The notes under the pieces are model-generated. The model ran no database searches. It saw only the letters and a list, made by a program, of their open reading frames with translations, and had not been told where the DNA came from. The translations under genes were made by a program, and so were the position numbers. DNA of 61,371 nucleotides from Mogibacterium sp. (GTDB lineage: Bacteria > Bacillota > Clostridia > Peptostreptococcales > Anaerovoracaceae), in assembly GCA_017431685.1 (NCBI GenBank), contig JAFRKO010000051.1, positions 1-61,371 of the forward strand, read 5' to 3'. Below are positions 16,763 to 23,791 of the stretch, piece by piece. The stretch's first letter is position 1. Each line of letters starts with the position of its first letter.

Positions 16763-16779
16763 AACAAGATATACTTGTT
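16763..16779. promoter_or_regulatory. Second dyad in the same regulatory region
   Basis: AACAAG (16763-16768) and CTTGTT (16774-16779) flank ATATA and are followed by TTTTTAAT. It could be an operator overlapping a promoter or a weak terminator-like stem in the leader; the sequence does not decide. Confidence 0.4.
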
Positions 16780-16816
16780 TTTTAATGACTATCACATTGT
16801 ATGGAGGGGGAAAATC

Positions 16817-17317
16817 ATGCAGAAAAGCGCTAAATTAACCGCAGTATACGCACTTATCATGGACCTGCCGCTGAGCCTGGTCATCACACTCGTTGCACTC
16901 GCATTATCAAATCTTGACGCGCCTGGCAGCCTGAACGGACCTAATTACATCAGAATGGCATGCCTGGCTTATGTTGTTACTTTCTTTGTAAACTTCATCC
17001 ACGCTGAGAGATGGGGATTCGCATTCGCAGCAAAGCATTCCCAGCCTGGAACTCTTAAGTTCGGAATCCTTCTGAACGTTGTAGTTGCAGCTGTATTCTG
17101 TGTCATTCTCGATCTTATTATGACAGCAGTCGGCATGCTCGCAGGCGGAGCTTTCTCATTCGGACCATACATCGCAGCCTGCCTTAAGGGATTCATACCA
17201 TGCTATATCCCGACGCTGATCATTGCTTTCTTCTGGAACAATTTTGCTGACAAGTGGAGCAGAGCGATCTGCAATGAGCCGGCACCACAGATGCCTGGAG
17301 CACCGGATCACAGGTAA
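16817..17317 (+). CDS. Four-helix integral membrane protein of unknown function
   Basis: A 166-residue protein that I do not recognise with confidence. The start at 16817 is set by the strong GGAGGGGG at 16804-16810; the frame is open further upstream but without a site. Hydrophobic helices lie at about 8-31 (AVYALIMDLPLSLVITLVAL), 43-62, 84-112 and 121-146. The C-terminal tail is soluble and ends in a proline-rich PAPQMPGAPDHR. The topology loosely recalls DUF2798-type small membrane proteins. As first gene of the putative flavonoid block it might handle substrate entry or product export, but nothing in the sequence shows transport directly. Confidence 0.75.
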   Translation: MQKSAKLTAVYALIMDLPLSLVITLVALALSNLDAPGSLNGPNYIRMACLAYVVTFFVNFIHAERWGFAFAAKHSQPGTLKFGILLNVVVAAVFCVILDLIMTAVGMLAGGAFSFGPYIAACLKGFIPCYIPTLIIAFFWNNFADKWSRAICNEPAPQMPGAPDHR

Positions 17318-17355
17318 TAAAATCACAAAACCTTTAAAAAGCAACGGTTTAGGGT

Positions 17356-17364
17356 TGCTATAAT
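17356..17364 (+). promoter_or_regulatory. Extended -10 promoter before the reductase gene
   Basis: TGCTATAAT at 17356-17364 is a consensus TGn-extended -10, immediately after a small GCAAC/GTTGC stem (17341-17345 with 17354-17358). No good -35 is present. It would start a transcript about 65 bases upstream of the reductase. Confidence 0.5.
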
Positions 17365-17371
17365 TATAAAG

Positions 17372-17409
17372 CTACAAAGGTGAAACAAACCTTAGATAAT
17401 TGATTGTAG
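17372..17409 (+). promoter_or_regulatory. Structured 5' leader of the reductase gene
   Basis: CTACAA (17372-17377) pairs with TTGTAG (17404-17409), and AAGGT (17377-17381) pairs with ACCTT (17389-17393) inside it. The AGGAGGG ribosome binding site (17422-17428) follows 12 bases later. It could be a stabilising 5' stem or a small regulatory element. Confidence 0.4.
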
Positions 17410-17436
17410 AACACATATTGCAGGAGGGAACACAAT

Positions 17437-18414
17437 ATGAAGATTCTGGGAATTTCTTTCGGAACAAAAAACGGCAACAACGACACAATGTGCAGAGTAG
17501 CACTCGAAGAGTGCCAGAAGCTCGGAGCTGAGATCGAATTCATCCATGCATTCGACTGGGATCTCCAGACATGCACAGGATGCGTAGCATGCTCAAGAGG
17601 CCTTGTAATGGGCAAGGGCATGATCTGCACAAGAAAAGATGATTTTGCAGCTCTCTATGAGAAAATGGTAGAGGCAGACGGTGTATTCATTGTAGATCCT
17701 ATCTATGAATCCGGCGGATCCGGACTTTTCCATATCTGCTGCGACAGAATGGGTCCTGGACATGATACAGGAATGCTCTTCGGACTTAATGAAAAACTGA
17801 TCGAGCAGGGCAAGGAACCTCTGAGTGAGAGATACTTCATGCAGAAGGCAATCTCTTTCCTCGCAATCGGCGGTTCGGACTGGGCTGTCAGATGTGAGAC
17901 TGACCACGCAATGATCGCTATGAGCCCTGGCTGGAAGGTTATCGATAATGATTACTTCTCGTGGTGCAAGGACGTTATCATGCAGGATGACAAGATCGAG
18001 AGAACAAAAGAGATGGCTCGCAACCTCGTTGAGGCAGCTCAGTACATCATCGACAACCATCTCATGATCCCAGGTTCTGAGAAAGTTGACCTCTGGAAGG
18101 GCAAGAAGGGTGCATGCCCGCACTGCCACGGCAACAACTTCTACATCTTCCCTGGCACAACTCAGGCTGAGTGCGAACTCTGCGGACTCCGCGGTGAGCT
18201 CGTTGTTGAGGACGGAGCTATGGTATTCAAGTTTGATCCTGCTACAGAGCATCACGCTCATGATATCCTCTCCGGCAAGGCACTGCACGGACAGGACATC
18301 TTCCAGAATGAAGGCAGACTCATGAACCTCTTTAAGGATCCTGAGTTCAAGGCCCGCAAGGAGCACTATACAAACGTTATTGCTCCTACACCGTCCCCAT
18401 CAAAGGCAAAGTAA
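17437..18414 (+). CDS. Flavodoxin-fold NAD(P)H:FMN ene-reductase with zinc-ribbon-like tail, candidate flavone reductase
   Basis: A 325-residue cytoplasmic flavoprotein. Residues 1 to about 205 fit the NADPH-dependent FMN reductase/flavodoxin fold: ILGISFGTKNGNN (FMN phosphate loop, 3-15), the cysteine-rich TCTGCVACSRG with C46, C49, C52 and a further C64, and DGVFIVDPIYESG (81-93). The tail adds a four-cysteine treble-clef-like module, CPHC (227-230) and CELCG (246-250). It lies 63 bases before a chalcone-isomerase relative. Gut-bacterial flavone reductase (FLR of Flavonifractor plautii, which reduces the C2-C3 double bond of flavones) belongs, as I recall it, to this fold class, so FLR-like activity is the leading hypothesis. 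The flavoprotein family is sure; the substrate is inference. Confidence 0.8.
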   Translation: MKILGISFGTKNGNNDTMCRVALEECQKLGAEIEFIHAFDWDLQTCTGCVACSRGLVMGKGMICTRKDDFAALYEKMVEADGVFIVDPIYESGGSGLFHICCDRMGPGHDTGMLFGLNEKLIEQGKEPLSERYFMQKAISFLAIGGSDWAVRCETDHAMIAMSPGWKVIDNDYFSWCKDVIMQDDKIERTKEMARNLVEAAQYIIDNHLMIPGSEKVDLWKGKKGACPHCHGNNFYIFPGTTQAECELCGLRGELVVEDGAMVFKFDPATEHHAHDILSGKALHGQDIFQNEGRLMNLFKDPEFKARKEHYTNVIAPTPSPSKAK

Positions 18415-18427
18415 GCACGCTAAAAAC

Positions 18428-18449
18428 GGAGCCGCTTTAATGCGGCTCC
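18428..18449 (+). terminator. Intercistronic hairpin between reductase and isomerase
   Basis: GGAGCCGC (18428-18435) pairs perfectly with GCGGCTCC (18442-18449) around TTTAAT. It is followed by ATATTTATAAA, a weak T tract, so partial termination or protection of the upstream mRNA end is more likely than full termination. Confidence 0.6.
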
Positions 18450-18477
18450 ATATTTATAAAGAAAGGAGTTTCTTCTA

Positions 18478-19353
18478 ATGAACAGACCTGAATTTTATCC
18501 TGTAAGAAGCATCATCCTTGTAGATCTCGCTCATGAGGATTACAGGATCAAACTCGAGAACTGGCTTTACAGATATCATGTGCCAGACAGCATTTCGCAG
18601 TTCGGACCTTATGTAAGCAAATATGCTTTCTATCCTGCACTTCCTACACCTCCGGGCGGAGCCAGGTTTGGAACAGTAAGGATGCAGATGACAGAGCATT
18701 ACTGGCTCGCAAACCCTAACGACCTCGGTTTTGCTAAAGACCATCATAAAGTTCTTACAGAGTACTTCCCGACAGATGTTCTCGTATGGCAGAACAACAT
18801 TCCTGATATGGGTCATTCCCACGGCATCGACAAGTCCGAAGAAGTAAACCTTGAAGGAGATGACGCACGTGCCACAAAGGGTGATGAGGCTGCAGGAACA
18901 GTTCCGTTCATCTTCGCTTTCGTACCTGTATGGTGGGAAGAAGACTTCAAAGGCGAAGGACGCACTGTTGAGGACGGTCCTAACTACAGATGGATGTTTA
19001 TGATAAAATATCCGGAGGGAGTAAGTGCTGAGGAAGGTGACAAGTGGCTCAAAGAAGAGTTCATTCCTGCATGGACATCACACGAAGGATGCACGCGCTG
19101 CGTTTCCAGCAAAATTAAGAAAGAAGTAAATGGCTGTGACTTTGACCGCATTGTTGAGATGTGGTTCGAATGCCAGAGTGCATGGTGCGATGCAGCAGCT
19201 GCAGCAGCTGAAAAGTGCGCTAAACCTGCATGGGCTGAGACAGAGGACTTCCCGTACTTCAAGAAGTCTTACGGCATCAGCGGAATCTTCCTGTCAGACT
19301 ACGCCAGAAGCGATAATCTGACCCAGTACCGCGGTTACATCACAATGAGGTAA
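18478..19353 (+). CDS. Bacterial chalcone isomerase (Eubacterium ramulus type)
   Basis: A 291-residue enzyme expected to interconvert flavanones such as naringenin and their chalcones, the C-ring opening step of anaerobic flavonoid breakdown. The match, from memory of the E. ramulus enzyme, is extensive: RxWxYxxHxPDSISQF (the His is residue 34 here), KYAFYPALPTPP, RMQMTEHYWL, DVLVWQ (Gln105), PFIFAFVPVWWE and the final YRGYITMR. The fold is two fused ferredoxin-like (chlorite-dismutase-like) halves, unrelated to plant chalcone isomerase. The E. ramulus catalytic His33 and the active-site Gln both appear conserved. AAAGGAG precedes the start. It lies between the reductase and the propeller gene in the same unit. 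Activity on flavanonols or C-glycosides rather than simple flavanones is possible. Confidence 0.88.
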   Translation: MNRPEFYPVRSIILVDLAHEDYRIKLENWLYRYHVPDSISQFGPYVSKYAFYPALPTPPGGARFGTVRMQMTEHYWLANPNDLGFAKDHHKVLTEYFPTDVLVWQNNIPDMGHSHGIDKSEEVNLEGDDARATKGDEAAGTVPFIFAFVPVWWEEDFKGEGRTVEDGPNYRWMFMIKYPEGVSAEEGDKWLKEEFIPAWTSHEGCTRCVSSKIKKEVNGCDFDRIVEMWFECQSAWCDAAAAAAEKCAKPAWAETEDFPYFKKSYGISGIFLSDYARSDNLTQYRGYITMR

Positions 19354-19377
19354 CTTACCTATAAAAGGAGAAAACCA

Positions 19378-20769
19378 ATGTCAGAAGGCAAATATTTCTA
19401 TTCAAAAGGCGAGGGGAACGACGGCTATATTAAGAACCTCGAAGTTCTCTCGTACTGCGACATGGACGGCACATGCGGAATGTTCCAGATGGCCCTTTAC
19501 AGGACTGAAGCCGGAAGATATCTGCTCTACGGCGCATGCTTCGCAGCAGGCCCTGCCGGAGTAGGCATCATGATAAGCGATGTCACTGATCCGAGGAACC
19601 CTGTATTCATCAAGAAGTGGCTGCCGTTCGATATCGACGAATATCCGACGACTTCCATTCCTAAACTCCAGATCGCTGATGACAAACTGATTTTCGCTCT
19701 GACTTCAGGCTCCGGCCCGAGCGTGCTCGTAGGAGACCGCGCAAAGATGAAGAGCCTGCAGGGTATCATGATCTATGATCTGAAGAATGATCCGGAAAAT
19801 CCTGAGTACCTCGGATACTGGGACTGCGGAGTTCCTTATTCGATGGGTGTACACAGATTCATGTACAACGGCGGCAATTATGTTCATCTGTCATCGGAAG
19901 CAGATGAATTCGAAGGTCTCATTTATAGAATCGTCAGTATTGCCGATCCGGCAAATCCTGTCGAAGTAGGCCGCTGGTGGGCACCTCATCAGTACATTTA
20001 CGGCGTTCCGGGAAGAGAAGTGGATCATTCAGCTCCTCATAATCCGGACTTCATGGATAAAGGCTGGCTGCACGGCCCTCCGTTCGTAGTAGGGGACAAG
20101 GTTTACTGCGGTTACTGCGGAGACGGACTTTATGTTCTGGATATCTCCGATATTCATCATCCTAAGGCTCTGGGCAATCTGAAGTTCATGCCGGCATTCT
20201 CGAGCAGACTTGCAGGAGCAAGAACACATACAGCTCTTCCGCTCGTTGGCAGAGATCTCGTTGTAGTAACAAACGAGGGCGAGAGATTCGGCTTCATAAA
20301 GGACGGAGTTGTTAAACAGGCTCAGGCTATGAACAATCTTCATATGGTCGATGTAAGTGATCCGACAAATCCTGTTCTTATTGCGGAATTTCCTTATCCG
20401 GAAGTTCCTGAGGATTTCCCTGCGCCGAACTTCAATACATACATGCTTGCGGAAGGTTCAAAGGGCGGACCGTTCGGTCCACACAATGTTCATGAGCCTA
20501 TGAGCAATAAACCATGGCTCGAGCAGAGAACAGACGTCGTTTATGACTGCTATTTCGCTGCAGGACTCAGAGTATATGATGTATCCGATCCTTTCTATAT
20601 CAAGGAAAAGGCTTACTTCATACCTCCGAATCCTACAAAGAAGTGCTTCCCGTTCCCTGGACCTATGATGGCAATGACCGAAGACGTAGTTGTAGATGAC
20701 AGAGGAAACATCATTATTGATGCAAACAGCGATGGATTCTACATTCTTCGCAAAACTTACGAGGATTAA
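19378..20769 (+). CDS. Cytoplasmic LVIVD-repeat beta-propeller protein of the flavonoid block
   Basis: A 463-residue protein with at least six LVIVD-type repeats, each ending D(V/I)SDPxNPV: IMISDVTDPRNPVFI (64-78), GIMIYDLKNDPENPEYLG, RIVSIADPANPVEVG, GLYVLDISDIHHPKALG, LHMVDVSDPTNPVLI and GLRVYDVSDPFYI. Such repeats form a beta-propeller. There is no signal peptide, unlike many LVIVD proteins, so it acts in the cytoplasm. Histidines cluster in loops between blades (159, 170, 204, 217, 221, 232, 284, 369, 372), an arrangement recalling metal-centred propellers such as the SBP56/methanethiol oxidase group. AAAGGAG lies upstream, 24 bases after the isomerase. Its step is not known; an enzyme acting on the chalcone or C-ring intermediate, or a scaffold, are the options. 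Confidence 0.82.
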   Translation: MSEGKYFYSKGEGNDGYIKNLEVLSYCDMDGTCGMFQMALYRTEAGRYLLYGACFAAGPAGVGIMISDVTDPRNPVFIKKWLPFDIDEYPTTSIPKLQIADDKLIFALTSGSGPSVLVGDRAKMKSLQGIMIYDLKNDPENPEYLGYWDCGVPYSMGVHRFMYNGGNYVHLSSEADEFEGLIYRIVSIADPANPVEVGRWWAPHQYIYGVPGREVDHSAPHNPDFMDKGWLHGPPFVVGDKVYCGYCGDGLYVLDISDIHHPKALGNLKFMPAFSSRLAGARTHTALPLVGRDLVVVTNEGERFGFIKDGVVKQAQAMNNLHMVDVSDPTNPVLIAEFPYPEVPEDFPAPNFNTYMLAEGSKGGPFGPHNVHEPMSNKPWLEQRTDVVYDCYFAAGLRVYDVSDPFYIKEKAYFIPPNPTKKCFPFPGPMMAMTEDVVVDDRGNIIIDANSDGFYILRKTYED

Positions 20770-20784
20770 TTGCTTATAAGAAAG

Positions 20785-20823
20785 ATACACAGCCTGTTTT
20801 CAGAGACGGGCTGTGTATTTTGT
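20785..20823 (+). terminator. Rho-independent terminator closing the flavonoid block
   Basis: ATACACAGCC (20785-20794) pairs with GGCTGTGTAT (20809-20818), a perfect 10-base stem, followed by TTTTGTTGAATTTTT. Confidence 0.92.
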
Positions 20824-20829
20824 TGAATT

Positions 20830-20858
20830 TTTAACAATTTTGACTTACGTTGTATAAT
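20830..20858 (+). promoter_or_regulatory. Probable promoter for the small membrane protein gene at 20942
   Basis: TATAAT at 20853-20858 is a consensus -10. TTTAAC at 20830-20835 is a weak -35 at 17 bases. It lies directly after the terminator. Confidence 0.45.
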
Positions 20859-20941
20859 TAATATGCAGCATGCGTATATATAAACGATAACTATTTATGG
20901 TAAATTATCTTTATAAATCGTATGTCTGGAAGAAGGTATAA

Positions 20942-21427
20942 ATGAAGAATAAAGAAATCTTAACTTTAGCGCTGCTTATAGCTGTTATGCCGCCTGCATG
21001 GGCTGTACTGAGTCCTTATATGGGCATTTCTGTAGGGCCTATAGCTCTTATATGTGCCGGTATTTATGCAACTAACGGAAACAAGTTCAGAAATGCACAT
21101 AAAATAGCTCTAGGATATCTTGCAGGAGACATATGGGCACTTATAGCTTTCGAAATAATGGCTCATACGCCGTTAAATCCCGATCTTACGCTATTTCTGA
21201 CACTAGCCGTATTCGGATTCATTCTGGTTATCATTTCCGACAGATTCAAAAATATCATCCATATGCCATCATGGCTGACCGGATGGGCAATAGGTATGCT
21301 GACAATGAACCTGGATACAACAACTCCTGTCCTCAGTCTGACAGTTCAGATCGGGGTAGCCATGCTTGCAGGAGTTTATTACGTCGGAGCATTGCTCGAT
21401 AAAGTACACAGGATGCTGAACAGATGA
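20942..21427 (+). CDS. DUF1097-like small integral membrane protein
   Basis: A 161-residue protein made of about five hydrophobic helices (about 5-25, 30-45, 54-75, 80-100, 106-150). The pattern of short helices with conserved Trp, Pro and Gly (PPAWAVLSPYMGI, LGYLAGDIWAL, WLTGWAIGM) resembles the DUF1097/YcdZ inner-membrane family, whose function is not established. GAAGG lies about six bases upstream. The stop overlaps the ATG of the next gene (ATGA), so the two are translationally coupled and may work together at the membrane. Confidence 0.65.
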   Translation: MKNKEILTLALLIAVMPPAWAVLSPYMGISVGPIALICAGIYATNGNKFRNAHKIALGYLAGDIWALIAFEIMAHTPLNPDLTLFLTLAVFGFILVIISDRFKNIIHMPSWLTGWAIGMLTMNLDTTTPVLSLTVQIGVAMLAGVYYVGALLDKVHRMLNR

Positions 21428-21990
21428 ACTCATTCAGAAAACGATTCAAAGCGAAAACCTATAATACAGCTCTTGTTTTCATCATTGTGATTATGCTGCT
21501 TATAAATGCCAACCTGACAGTATTTATTGGCCGGTCTCATTTTGATGCTATTAAGGCTGAAATACTCCGTTTTACTTCTTTGAAATCGCTTACAACAGCA
21601 TTTGCCGATCATACGACAAAGTTTTTCACTGAAGATGTTGCCGATTTTGCCGAAAATGCCATCACATATTTCAGGGATCACATTTGGGTAGGTCCAAGAT
21701 TGACTAAGGGCAGGGGAACTATACAGGGACCTTCAGGCAAAGAGACTTATTATAATCTGAATATGAGTGGTGTGGTAAGCATAATGCAGAGAATGGGATA
21801 CGATTATGAATACTGGGTCAGAGATGACGGTGTAAAAATGTATGGCAATTATGTCATGGTTGCAGCAAATCTTAACTTAAGGCCAAGGGGTTCACTCGTA
21901 CAGACGTCACTGGGAATGGGTATGGTATGTGATACCGGTACATTTGCTAAAAGGAATCCTACACAGATTGATATAGCAACAGCCTGGTAA
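21424..21990 (+). CDS. Membrane-anchored extracellular protein with C-terminal 3D-like domain
   Basis: A 188-residue protein with an N-terminal membrane anchor (about 12-34, YNTALVFIIVIMLLINANLT). An exported region ends in PRGSLVQTSLGMGMVCDTG and then IDIATAW (last residues), matching the end of the 3D (three-Asp) domain. In other wall proteins that domain is a double-psi barrel related to lytic transglycosylases (RpfB, YabE, YuiC). A wall-related role is therefore possible, but only the last third fits; the middle is not recognised. It overlaps the DUF1097-like gene by four bases. Confidence 0.68.
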   Translation: MNSFRKRFKAKTYNTALVFIIVIMLLINANLTVFIGRSHFDAIKAEILRFTSLKSLTTAFADHTTKFFTEDVADFAENAITYFRDHIWVGPRLTKGRGTIQGPSGKETYYNLNMSGVVSIMQRMGYDYEYWVRDDGVKMYGNYVMVAANLNLRPRGSLVQTSLGMGMVCDTGTFAKRNPTQIDIATAW

Positions 21991-22063
21991 AAAACTATTC
22001 AATAATAATGGCAGTAATTTGGGTTTTGGGACATTTCATCATATTTAGTCATAGGAGGAAAGC

Positions 22064-22798
22064 ATGAATGATTTAAAACTCAGATGTATATCACTGTTGA
22101 TTGCGATATTTGTTGCGTTTGGCATGGTGACAGCAGTCACAGGGGAGGTAAACGCAGCGTCGGGAAAGATCACAGTGACTGTCTACAGTCAGGCCGGTGA
22201 AAACAAGGTTTATGCAGGTGAAAGAGGAAGCATCGATGTCTCTTACGAAAAAGGTAACGAGATAAACAGCCTTCCAATAAAGTCTGTAAAAATAATAAGC
22301 GGTAAAACTAAAGCTAAAGTCAAAAAGGCTACTGTAACAGGAGAATACGGTGAAAAACAAAAGGTTTATTATGTCGTCGGAAAAAAAGCCGGCAAAGTAA
22401 AAATAAGTGTTAAATATAAACTTAAGGGCAAAGTAAAAACCAAGCTAAAAACAATCACTGTAAAACCTTGTCCAAATGCAGTAGAGAGCCTTGAAATCAA
22501 CGGCAGCAAAAAGGTTCTGACCGGAGAAAAGAAGTTTGTATACAATGCAGAATGCAAGAAAACAAAAGTAAACGTGAAAATCACGCCTGCAGAGGGCTGG
22601 GAAATTACCGATGCCTATGGTTATAAAGGCTATATGAAAAACAAAGAAGAAAAAACTGTATGGATTGACGAAGCAGACAGTAAGGTCAAGGATGGTACAG
22701 CTATTTCATTCAAAAGCAAATACACTCATATACTTCTAAGCGTAGATCTTGAAAAAGACGGGAAGGTCATTAATTACCAGATTGATCTGCACAGATAA
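22064..22798 (+). CDS. Secreted lysine-rich beta-sandwich-like protein, unknown function
   Basis: A 244-residue exported protein. The signal peptide is at about 1-31 (LRCISLLIAIFVAFGMVTAV, cleavage after VNAAS). The mature part has alternating beta-strand patterns (SVKIISGKTKAKVKKATVTG, GKVKISVKYKLKGKVKTKLK) like bacterial Ig-like or Big_2 domains, with many lysines. No sortase motif, wall-binding repeat or catalytic motif is seen. AGGAGG lies upstream of the start, and the gene is followed by its own terminator. Lys-rich composition and lack of housekeeping context mark it as accessory; function not recognised. Confidence 0.72.
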   Translation: MNDLKLRCISLLIAIFVAFGMVTAVTGEVNAASGKITVTVYSQAGENKVYAGERGSIDVSYEKGNEINSLPIKSVKIISGKTKAKVKKATVTGEYGEKQKVYYVVGKKAGKVKISVKYKLKGKVKTKLKTITVKPCPNAVESLEINGSKKVLTGEKKFVYNAECKKTKVNVKITPAEGWEITDAYGYKGYMKNKEEKTVWIDEADSKVKDGTAISFKSKYTHILLSVDLEKDGKVINYQIDLHR

Positions 22799-22837
22799 AA
22801 TATCTGCATTACAGCTCATAGAAGGACCTGAAATAAG

Positions 22838-22870
22838 GGTCGGAGTTAATACCAAACTCCGATCTTTTAT
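22838..22870 (+). terminator. Rho-independent terminator after the secreted protein gene
   Basis: TCGGAGTT (22840-22847) pairs with AACTCCGA (22855-22862), followed by TCTTTTAT. Confidence 0.8.
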
Positions 22871-22925
22871 ATCATGATAATTTTATATGAAAAGAGTATC
22901 AGTATTTATTAGGAGGAACACGAAT

Positions 22926-23705
22926 ATGAAGAAAAGGTTATTATCGCTTATCACGATCATGGCTTTAACAATGACTTTTGTTATGTCCTTTGCCATGTCA
23001 TACGGCAGTACTTACGCAGCCAGCGCAAAGAAGTATTACCTGCCTAACGAGGTATTGATCACATATTATGGCGATGACGAAGGGACCAGGTTTTATTCAG
23101 AAATAAAATACGACAAACATGACAACATGAAATCAATGTTGTGTGCAGAGATGATCCCTATAAGTGTCACGACCAAGTATAAAAACAACAAAGGTAAAAT
23201 ATCCAGTGTTTCTCTTACTGATACTGAGGAAGTAATAAAAAAGACTTTTAACGATAAAGGCCGTCTTACAAAAGTAAAAATGGGTAAGGACATATATAAA
23301 GTCACATCAGATAAAAACGGTATTATCAATAAAGTCACTCTTAACGGAAAAAAGTATTACAAGGTCAAGAGCATCAAATTCCATAAGAACGGATTCGTTT
23401 CAAAGGTCGTGTACACTAATGGCAATAAGAATTATTACAATGAAGACGGTCTCATGACTTCTGCAGTATTGAAGAACGGAAAGAAGTATACATATAAGTA
23501 CACAGTAAAAAACGGCAAAGTCACTAAAGTCATCGTCAGATTTGACGGGAAAAAGGTAAGAAAAATTGAATACAAATATAGTAAAAAAAGCACTAAGGAT
23601 GTATGGCAGTATTCATGCACAATGTGCTACTTAAGTGGCACAAGCAACGCGTGTGAATTATATGCAAAGAGTCCGCTCGGCGTATATAATGACTTCGGCT
23701 GGTAA
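22926..23705 (+). CDS. Secreted protein with YD/YwqK-like beta repeats
   Basis: A 259-residue exported protein starting at 22926, after AGGAGG at 22911-22916; the frame is open further upstream but without a site. The signal peptide is at about 1-32 (LLSLITIMALTMTFVMSFAM, then SYGSTYAAS). The mature part holds repeats of about 18-22 residues built on (F/Y)NxxGxxxKVxxxxKxY, such as FNDKGRLTKVKMG, KNGIINKVTLNGKKY, KNGFVSKVVYTNGNK, EDGLMTSAVLKNGKK and KNGKVTKVIVRFDGKK. These recall RHS/YD or YwqK (MORN-like) antitoxin repeats. No toxin domain is present. It is the last + strand gene before the strand switch. Function unknown. Confidence 0.72.
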   Translation: MKKRLLSLITIMALTMTFVMSFAMSYGSTYAASAKKYYLPNEVLITYYGDDEGTRFYSEIKYDKHDNMKSMLCAEMIPISVTTKYKNNKGKISSVSLTDTEEVIKKTFNDKGRLTKVKMGKDIYKVTSDKNGIINKVTLNGKKYYKVKSIKFHKNGFVSKVVYTNGNKNYYNEDGLMTSAVLKNGKKYTYKYTVKNGKVTKVIVRFDGKKVRKIEYKYSKKSTKDVWQYSCTMCYLSGTSNACELYAKSPLGVYNDFGW

Positions 23706-23730
23706 CTGATAGATAACAAACAGGGGGGTG

Positions 23731-23791
23731 TTGGTAGAAAAGTGATTTATTTCTGCCAACTATTCCTAAAATCATAATTTTGGGAATAGTT
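23731..23791. repeat. Pair of adjacent stem-loops at the convergence point
   Basis: Stem 1: TTGGTAGAAA (23731-23740) with TTTCTGCCAA (23750-23759), one G-U pair. Stem 2: AACTATTCC (23758-23766) with GGAATAGTT (23783-23791), extended inward by AAAAT/ATTTT (23768-23772 with 23777-23781). No clear T run follows either, so they may be mRNA 3' ends protected by structure or a small mobile or regulatory element. Confidence 0.55.

Noticed and set aside
17593-18366. - strand open frame of about 257 codons opposite the reductase
   Set aside because: Shadow of the strongly codon-biased reductase gene; no start site and no motif.
18478-19353. EthD-like or generic dimeric alpha/beta-barrel protein as final call
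   Set aside because: The fold impression is right (two ferredoxin-like halves), but the specific sequence blocks match bacterial chalcone isomerase much better.
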